Below, in pieces: positions 17,000 to 22,934 of a stretch of 22,934 nucleotides of DNA (positions are counted from its first letter, which is position 1; each line of letters opens with the position of its first letter). A program made the translations under genes and the position numbers. Origin of the DNA: Zopfochytrium polystomum (Eukaryota > Chytridiomycota > Chytridiomycetes > Chytridiales > Chytridiaceae); assembly GCA_025765615.1 (NCBI GenBank), contig JAIVFJ010000574.1, positions 1 to 22,934 of the forward strand, read 5' to 3'. A model generated the notes under the pieces. That model was not told where the DNA came from. It saw only the letters and a program-made list of their open reading frames with translations, and searched no databases.

Positions 17000-18494
17000 C
17001 AGGTGTGTCTCAGTGTGCCACTGCCACTGTGCTGGCCTCTGGGCCAACGTGCGGCTGCGCGCTGACCTGTGGCTGCAAGCCAACCTTATGAGATTCCTAA
17101 TCTCATGGGCCATTGAGCTGTTGAGGTCTCTTTAAAAGCTCTTCCTTGACTAGTTCATTGGTTTTACCTTTACGTATAGTGGCCCCCCATCAATCACAAA
17201 CACCACTCTATTCCTATGTTTGAATACTTATTCTTACTTTCAAAAGTAACTCAGTGCTGATGCCCCGCATCAAAAGAGCATCTGGTGTTCCTTGTGCTGA
17301 ATGGGCCTAAGCACAAGGCGCACACCCTTTATTTCTTCTTATTTTTACTCATTTTCTCTTATTTTCCCTTTTTCCCACCTTTCAAGCCTCTGTCCCTGCA
17401 CTGATGTGGCCTTCCAGCCCTCAATTTCAGCCCATCTCAATATGAGGCAGGAGAGACACTGGGTGGAGGGGGGTGTGGCTGAAAGATGATTCATTCTACA
17501 AATTGTACTTTTCTTTCATTTTCTCCTTTTTACATCTTTTGTCTTTTCTTCTTTTTCTTCCTCCTTCTTTCTTTCTCTCTCTCTGATCCCCATAAATACT
17601 GCCCCTTTCCCCCCTTCTTCTCTTCAATAATAACTCTCAACTCAAAACAATCAATAAGACTCCCCCTTGGGCAGCCCCTGTTTGACTAGTTGTGTCCCTC
17701 ATATCTCCTTTCAGGGTGTTGTAAGGTGAGTGCCTCCCCAAAAGACCATGTGTGTGGTGGATAGGAGACCTTCCCTGGCAAAGTGCAGAGTGGGCCAAGC
17801 AGGGAAGATGGAGTCCTCTTTTGGTGTAGGAGATCCCCCTGGCAAGTGCAGAGTAGGCCAAGCAGGGTGGATTAGAAGTCCTCTTTGGCCAGAGCCCCCA
17901 GACCAAGCAAGTAGAGGTAGTATTTCCCCAGGCAAGTGCAGAGTAGGCCAAGCTGTGTGAGTGCCCCCTTCCCAAAGCAAGAGTGTGTGAAGACCAAGTT
18001 GGGTTGGGTCTTCTGAGATGAGAACTTCGAGAGGCTAGTGCAGAGTGGGCCAAGCTTTCTTTGTTACTTACAGTAATCTGCCATTGCACCCCTCTTTGAG
18101 CACAACTTCACCATCAGGTTCTTCCTTCTTCAAGTCAAGCCTGTCTCATCATCCACATCAAGTTGGTATGTCGGATACCATCCCGTCCTGTATGGGCGCT
18201 CCAGGGCTTACCCTGTCATCTCATGGCTATGGCACCCATGATTCATTCATGTGGAGACTTGTCTCTGTATGTTTGTCCATGGGCTGTTATGGCACTCATG
18301 AGTCCACAATGACTAATGACTCATGACAGTTGTTGATGCTATATCTGTGCTTTCAGAGCATATATAGAGAGTAGTATTAACACCAACACCAGGGTACTGG
18401 CCCTTAGAACCAGGAGTTCCCCATCATTGATGACTTGTCCTTTCCCCACATATCCACTAGACTATGGGATGAGCCTTCAGAGATGTAGAGGATC
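17000..18494. other. Gene-poor, pyrimidine-rich DNA right of the retrotransposon
   Basis: There is a CT-rich stretch with CATAAATACTG and AATAATAA (about 17590-17635), suggestive of a promoter or LTR-like element of another family, but its ends could not be set. There are short frames only. A four-copy dispersed motif lies at 17777-18055 and is listed separately. A TATATAGAG site near 18361 has no following gene. Confidence 0.4.
17777..18055 (+). repeat. Four spaced copies of GGCAAGTGCAGAGTAGGCCAAGC
   Basis: Copies lie at 17777-17800, 17841-17863, 17931-17953 and 18033-18055, each differing at one to three positions. Start-to-start spacings are 64, 90 and 102 bp, so this is not a simple tandem array. 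In one plus frame the core reads KCRVGQA three times. The spacers share AGTCCTCTTT and AGATCCCCC-like fragments. Confidence 0.7.
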
Positions 18495-18710
18495 TCATAA
18501 CCTGTGGCTGTGAACCAACCTATGGCTGCCATTTCCCTCGAAAGTGGGCTTTTGAATCATGGCACCGACGATCTTTGGGACGGCTGTTAGGTTCCGCAAC
18601 TTGCCGTTATTCTCCTGCAAGATCTCCACATCTTGGTTGAGGAACAGGTCGGTGTTGCTGTGGATCTGATCCACAAAGTGGGTTAGCGGCCCACAGGATT
18701 CAATGCCGCC
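18495..18710 (-). pseudogene. Single coding-like exon of an unknown protein
   Basis: A minus frame open from 18710 to a TGA at 18497-18495 contains THFVDQIHSNTDLFLNQDVE and GKLRNLTAVPKIVGAMIQKP, with codon choice typical of real protein (GAC CTG TTC CTC AAC). The convincing part is about 18535-18690. The left end runs into non-coding-like sequence containing a CTGTGGCTG repeat. The right end meets a TGA or a possible frame change from a frame reading VPEAALN. There is no start codon. It is an isolated exon or a truncated relic; I do not recognise the family. Confidence 0.4.
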
Positions 18711-19441
18711 TCAGGCACAAGCATTATCGGGAACAGAAAAGAAATGGGCGACCCTGCTAAATTGTGGCTGCAGACCAACTGGTGGCTCAGCCACTTTCTT
18801 CTCCCTTCCAACTCGTCGACTGTGGTCTACTCCTGGATCAGATCTAGCGACTAGTCCTGCTGCTGAACTTTCACACGGGCCAGACCAGGCTGCTGCTGTT
18901 GTGTACTGCTGTGGCATAAGCAATCAAGATTGTGGGAAAGAGAAAAGAGATGGGAAGGAAACCGCTACAAGATTGAAGGAGTGACAAGGGAAACTGTTCA
19001 TTCAGCGCAACGCACAATACACACATACACGCGCTCGCAAGTCCGCCGCTGCATTCACGCACACATTCATCAGTGACCTCAAAAGGCTTGCCTGCACAGG
19101 TGCGTGGCGGCAGTCCCCAGGGCTGATCCAGCGCTTTCCGCCACGGGAACCTTGTTTTCTTAGATCTGCGCAGTAGCCAGATCGTCGACAGGTGGTTTTC
19201 TGGAGGTCGTCCAGCATAGTCGCGAGGGACAGTCGAGGCCTCAGGGGGCGATGACGCAAGACCTTGCAGCGAAATTTCGATGCATCTGCATCGCAAGTCC
19301 GATGAGAGCAAGAGAAAGAGACACTCCCGGCCAGTTCAATCTCCACCCCAAAAGCCCTCTCACAAGAAACATTAGGTAAAGGCCCGCCCCCCTTCTGCCC
19401 CCTGCCCTCTGCCCGCCCTCTCTGTGCCAGCACTGCCAGCC
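18711..19441. other. Upstream region of the second membrane-protein copy; no firm gene
   Basis: Long minus frames cross this stretch (for example 19002-19433), but they are Arg/Gly/Cys-rich with no good start and overlap the start of the paralogue. The 5' flank of the paralogue shows no resemblance to the flank at 6923-7170, although the coding sequences are nearly identical. Confidence 0.4.
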
Positions 19442-20772
19442 ATGAGCAAGATCGACGACGACGAGAAGAAGGCCGAAAAGGATGACTACGCCGCCGCCGC
19501 TAAAGTCGACCCAGCTGCTGCCGCTGCGACCGCCACGGCCCGAACCCGAAAGCGCATCCTCTTCACCGCCGTCACCCTCCTCGCGCTCGTCGCCGCCGCC
19601 GCCAGTGTCATCCTCGCGGTCGTCTTCGTCGTCGGCAAACAGAAGGCATCTCAACAAGCCCCGTTTGGCGGCTCGCACTACTGGTCCCCGCCGAAAGCAT
19701 CGTCGTCAGCGAAAACGTCACCACCGCAGCCGACCCCGCCTCGCGCCTCGCTGTGCTCCTGGACGGCCAGATTCCTGGCCGTAGCCGTCGTCACCGCCAA
19801 CGGGCCGCCCGCGCCTCTTCACCCTCAGCGCCACCGCCACCGCCCAAGACAGCAGCAGCACGACCAAATCGACCGCCGCCCCCAACGGCGTCGCGAGCAT
19901 CCTCCCGCGCGTTGACCCGACGTCGCAGGTTCCAGCCAGCAGCCGCTGCCGGTCTCGCTGCCCGGCCAGCCCGCAGCGCCTCTGCCTGGTCGCCGCCGGC
20001 AGCGGCACACTCTCGTGCGTCCCCGCCGCCCCAGCCGACAACAACCAGACCGCGCCCGTCGAGACCTTCCACCTCGCGCCAGACCTCCGCGCGTGGGCCT
20101 TCTGCGGCGGGCACGTCGTCGCCGTGAACGGCACCGGCGCCGTCGCCGTGCTCCGGGCGACCGATGGCGGTATACCGATCGCGGCGACGATATTGTACTT
20201 CCCGCCTCAGCAGGGCGGCTACGCGCTAAACGGCACCCTGCGGCTGGTGTGCGACGAGGCCGCGAACCCGCAACCCCGGCTGTACGCCGTCAGCGGCGAC
20301 AACACCGTGCGCACCGTTGGGTCCACCGCGACCTCGTTCGCGGCCCGCCGACGCCTCCCGGCTGCCCTCCGACGCAGACGCATCCTCCACCGCGGGGGCC
20401 GTCCTCTTCGCCAGCGGATCCGTCGTCTACCCCTGCCGCGGACCCCGCCGGCGGACTAGTCGCCGTTCCGGCGGTGGCGCTGCGCCCCGTCGACCCAAAC
20501 GTGGCCCGTCCCGGCGATCGCTTGGTCGTCGAGGAAGAACGTGGACGTCGGGCGCGTGGTGCGGGCCGTGCTGAGCGGCGACTACTTGTACGTTCAGGCG
20601 GTGACTGGGACCATCACGCAGGTCGAGTGGAAATCCCTCGCGACGGCCCGGGTCGTGTATGCGCCGACCGACACGGAGGTGGGACGGTGCGCCGGGCCTC
20701 GCCGTCGCGGGGGCGCGCGTGTTCAGTGTGTGCGACGGCGACGTCCGCGTGTGGGTCGTCGACACACACTGA
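19442..20772 (+). pseudogene. Second, inverted copy of the type II membrane protein; about nine frameshifts
   Basis: The ATG at 19442 starts MSKIDDDEKKAEKDDYAAAA, then KVDPAAAAATATARTRKR and the same transmembrane helix as at 5600-6922. From about residue 20 the DNA is nearly identical to that gene through to the end (VDTH, TGA 20770-20772, against VDTY). Compared with it, single bases are missing near 19677 and 19920 and added near 19772, 19803, 19971, 20345, 20431, 20503 and 20697, mostly in C or G runs. The homologous protein therefore has to be followed through all three frames. The divergent first 20 residues show it is a true paralogue. It is either a pseudogene or an intact gene with consensus errors. 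Confidence 0.85.
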
Positions 20773-20828
20773 TGTGCCGTTTTCCCCTTGGTAGTTCGCC
20801 CTTGGAAGATAATCTGATGCTCCGTGTT

Positions 20829-20831
<3 letters not shown>

Positions 20832-20863
<32 letters not shown>
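20832..20863. repeat. Poly(A) tract, 32 nt, 60 bp after the paralogue stop
   Basis: The run lies on the sense strand of the second copy. The first copy has an A21 tract about 70 bp after its stop, and the sequence between stop and tract is weakly alignable (TTTGAAGGGATTCTGCTTCTC against TTGGAAGATAATCTGATGCTC). The tract was therefore probably present before the duplication and is not a separate retrocopy tail. Confidence 0.8.
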
Positions 20864-20866
<3 letters not shown>

Positions 20867-20927
20867 AAAGTGGAAAATCGCTTTTACTACTTTCGAAAGG
20901 TCCACATTCGATCCGTTTCCAGTCTAT

Positions 20928-20972
20928 TTCTTCTTCTTCTTCTTCGTCTTCTTCTTCTTCTTCTCTCTTCTC
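20928..20972. repeat. (CTT)n microsatellite
   Basis: TTC/CTT trinucleotides with one CGT interruption, continuing as pyrimidine-rich DNA to about 21115. Confidence 0.9.
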
Positions 20973-21062
20973 ATCCTTCCTCTCCCTCCCCAACCCAACC
21001 CAACTGTTCCCCTCGTCGTCCCTTGCCTTTCCTTGACTCCTCATCTCTCTCTCTTTTTTTTT

Positions 21063-21660
21063 TCAATTTCTGAAACCGTGACCCTGCCACTTCCTCTCTC
21101 GCTTTCGTTGCTGCAACTTGCTGCAAGAGTGTGCAAGATGTGGAGTGCGGATACGCCCCATCCCTCCCTCCCTCTCTCCGGTCCCGCCCTTATGTGCGTG
21201 GTGACCCGCACGGCCGCGATGCTGGACCGCCCCTGTGCGAAGCAAAAAGACGTGAAAGTCTTTCCACGCCCCTTCTTGAGCGCGTGTTTGCCTTTTCGTT
21301 GCCCCTGCCCCCCCAAAAGGTCTCCTCTTCGCAGACCACCCCACAGTCGTAGCGTCTCCCGGAACTTCAAAGGACGAAGGTAGGTTACTCGTAGGTGTGG
21401 GGATGGACAAACCAACGAGTTCCATCGCAGTGTGGTGGAAGTTCCTCGCGGACGCGTATGACCGCCGACCGCAGCGGCGCGGGTGAGTGGCGGCCGCATT
21501 CTTCCTTGCGGACACAAGATCGTCCACCATCCCACAGCTTACCACACTCTCGAAAGGCGGTTGCGCAAATGGGTTTCTGTTGAAGTGGAATAATAAGTCC
21601 AACAGCTTCTCACTTGCGGATTGGTTGAGCTGTGGCACTTGCACCGAACGTGGTTCACTC
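21063..21660 (-). other. Open region with possible coding exon, minus strand
   Basis: The minus frame from about 21660 reads QLNQSASEKLLDLLFHFNRN, PFAQPPFESVVSCGMVDDLV and later ELVGLSIPTPTSNLPSSFEV. It stays open to 21063 but becomes low-complexity and basic. It has no ATG at its upstream end. On the plus strand an ATG at 21138 (MWSADTPHPSLPLSGPAL) heads an 82-codon frame of poor quality. The region may be a promoter or 5' UTR lying between the paralogue and the minus-strand gene at its right. No function is suggested. Confidence 0.25.
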
Positions 21661-21844
21661 TTTGCTCACGTTGCTTCCAACAGCCAAACACGTTGGGACA
21701 TACTGTCCTTATTACGCCAGAGTGAAAAAAAGAAATAAAAAATAATAACGGAACTAATCGTCACCGGGAGCTCCACCACCCACCACCAAACCAACCCGCT
21801 CGCCTTTTCCTCAAAGCCTTGCGCCGTCCTCCTCGCCGCCCTCC

Positions 21845-22796
21845 TCATCCGACGACGCCGCCCGCGGGACGGGGACTCCGGCGCACCCTCGGGTTCCGCG
21901 GCGACGCCGCCATCGCCCACTCCTGCTGCGTGCCCTGGACGGTCGTGACCAGCACGTCCGTGACGCTGCGGTCGAATTCGGCCAGCGCCTCCGCCGCGGC
22001 CGCCGCCCTCTGCGCCGCGTCCCGTGCCGGCGGCGGCGGCGGCGGCGGGGTCGAGCTCGACCCCGGGCGGGCGCGCATCCCGCGGATCCGCGAGATCGCC
22101 GGCGACTTGACCGGAAGCCGCGGGTGCGGGTGCGGCTTTGCTTGTTCGGCGGCGGCGTGGCGACTTGGATCTTGTTGTTGTTGTTGGCGGCGGTGCGGCT
22201 GCGGTTCGGCGATTTCGCCGAGGGGACGGTGTGGGGTTGAACGCGACGGTGGTGCTGGCGGCGGCGGCGCGGCGATGGCGGGTGGACGGCTGGCGGCGGC
22301 GGCGGTGGGGGGCTGGCGGCTGGCTGGAGTGGTGGCAAACGGCTCTGGAAGCGTCAGCGTCGGGGGTTCCGACCCGACTTTTGCGGCGGTTGCCACCGTC
22401 CTTTTTTTTCCATCGCGAGGTCGCGCGGTGGCGGCTTTCGGCGCGCGGTTGCCTTATTCTGCAAAGATGAATCCAACTTTGTACCGGCTTCTTCGATTCA
22501 CGGTCCTGACGACGATGCCGATAGGTTGCTCCGGCGTGACTTCAGTGTCAACTGCTCGATTCGCCGCGGCCACCTTCTCTGCGGCTGCGCTGGTGGCTGC
22601 GCGACGGTCCTTCACTTTTGCGGTTTGCTTATGCAGGCTTGGTCGCGACTGGCAGGCCTGATCTTCGCCGCAAAGCGTCTCGGGATTTGCTATGTATCAA
22701 ATCAGAGTTTTTAGTAAATTCTCCGAGTTCGCGCCAAGGAGAACAAAAAACTCGTGAGGATAACAAACATTGATGGTCCTGCAACATTTGGTTCAT
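21845..22796 (-). CDS. Pro/Ala-rich protein of unknown function, two exons, in-frame TAA
   Basis: Exon 1 is 22796-22769 (MNQMLQDHQ plus one base). The intron is 22768-22690 (79 bp, GTTTGT donor, TACTAAA branch-like sequence, CATAG acceptor). Exon 2 is 22689-21845 in the continuing frame. The first part reads NPETLCGEDQACQSRPSLHK, AEKVAAANRAVDTEVTPEQP and TVNRRSRYKVGFIFAE, then meets a TAA at 22456-22454. The same frame continues without another stop through a Pro/Ala/Gln-rich disordered region (QQQQQ, PPPPPPP) to a helix-like segment, AEALAEFDRSVTDVLVTTVQ, ending at 21845. A one-base shift near the end would instead give an acidic tail (SSDEEGGEEDGARL). With the TAA ignored the product is about 290 aa. 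It may be one gene with a nonsense change or consensus error, or a short 5' gene followed by a second frame. No family is recognised. Confidence 0.5.
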
Positions 22797-22934
22797 CGTT
22801 GCTGCTGCCGCTGCTCGTTGTCGTTGCCACTGCTGCGTTGTCCACAATACAGCGTCTGCGTCTGCGTCTGCTGCTGTGGTACTGTCCCATTCTGATTGCC
22901 GGAACCCTCTGTTTTGTTCCTCTCTTGATTTAAT
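22797..22934. other. Presumed upstream flank of the minus-strand gene
   Basis: CTG/CGT-rich short repeats (for example GCGTCTGCGTCTGCGTCTGC at about 22852-22873) on the 5' side of the ATG at 22796. A further upstream exon cannot be excluded because the minus frame is partly open. Confidence 0.3.

Noticed and set aside
13969..17004. Target-site duplication around the plus-strand retrotransposon
   Set aside because: TGAGA before LTR-B and CAGGT after LTR-C do not match, and no 4-6 bp alternative fits.
17777..18055. CRISPR array
   Set aside because: Repeats are only four, imperfect, with spacers of unequal length that partly resemble each other, in a eukaryotic context.
19718..20831. Minus-strand and alternative plus frames over the second paralogue (for example 20015-20794)
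   Set aside because: These arise from the frame-shifted copy. Each gives Arg/Pro-rich translation where the homologous protein lies in another frame.
19442..20863. Second membrane-protein copy as a processed retrocopy with a poly(A) tail
   Set aside because: The first copy is also intronless and also has an A tract 60-70 bp after the stop, with weakly alignable 3' UTRs, so DNA duplication explains both. No target-site duplication was found.

Overview
The window is nuclear DNA from a eukaryote, most likely a fungus. The evidence is short spliceosomal introns (69-96 bp, GT..AG, one with a TACTAA-like branch site), strong C/G preference at third codon positions, long poly(A)/(T) and microsatellite tracts, and a chromodomain-bearing Ty3/gypsy retrotransposon of the self-primed Tf1/sushi kind. 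An early-diverging (zoosporic) fungus is a guess from overall style; nothing here fixes the taxon. There are no bacterial operons, CRISPR arrays or rRNA genes, and I found no convincing tRNA.

Left part (1-7.8 kb): a possible C-terminal tail of a plus-strand gene (1-84); a dense block of GT/GA/GACA microsatellites and a 54-nt T run (135-994); a plus-strand gene with four Nab2/ZC3H14-type CCCH zinc fingers whose finger exons and introns are tandem duplicates (about 1386-3281); a stretch of coding-like but frame-broken DNA (3.75-5.3 kb); an intact minus-strand, single-pass membrane protein of 440 aa with an N-glycosylated, propeller-like outer domain (5600-6922); and a minus-strand unknown ORF (7171-7713).

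Middle (7.8-19.4 kb): AT-richer, repeat- and relic-rich DNA. It holds two decayed copies of one chromovirus family lying head to head: a minus-strand copy (11933-13973; RNase H, integrase, chromodomain, one LTR) and a plus-strand copy (13974-16999; two LTRs, gag, protease, then the 3' end of pol, with reverse transcriptase, RNase H and the integrase core deleted). All three LTRs carry a perfect four-unit heat-shock element in U3 and a TATA box. The primer-binding site just inside the plus copy is complementary to the predicted first 11 nt of the element's own transcript, which is the signature of self-priming. Flanking it are unrecognised minus-strand coding relics (8.45-9.78 kb, 18.5-18.7 kb) and a short dispersed repeat (17.78-18.06 kb).

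Right part (19.4-22.9 kb): a second, inverted copy of the membrane-protein gene (19442-20772), nearly identical over the body of the CDS but carrying about nine single-base indels; then poly(A) and CTT tracts; then a minus-strand, Pro/Ala-rich gene of unknown function (21845-22796) with one intron and one in-frame TAA.

Single-base length differences in C, G or A runs explain many of the broken frames. Either several of these loci are decaying or the consensus has homopolymer errors, and this should be settled before any gene here is called a pseudogene. The most interesting biology is the combination of heat-shock-type promoter elements with a self-priming retrotransposon, and the exon-by-exon expansion of the zinc-finger gene.
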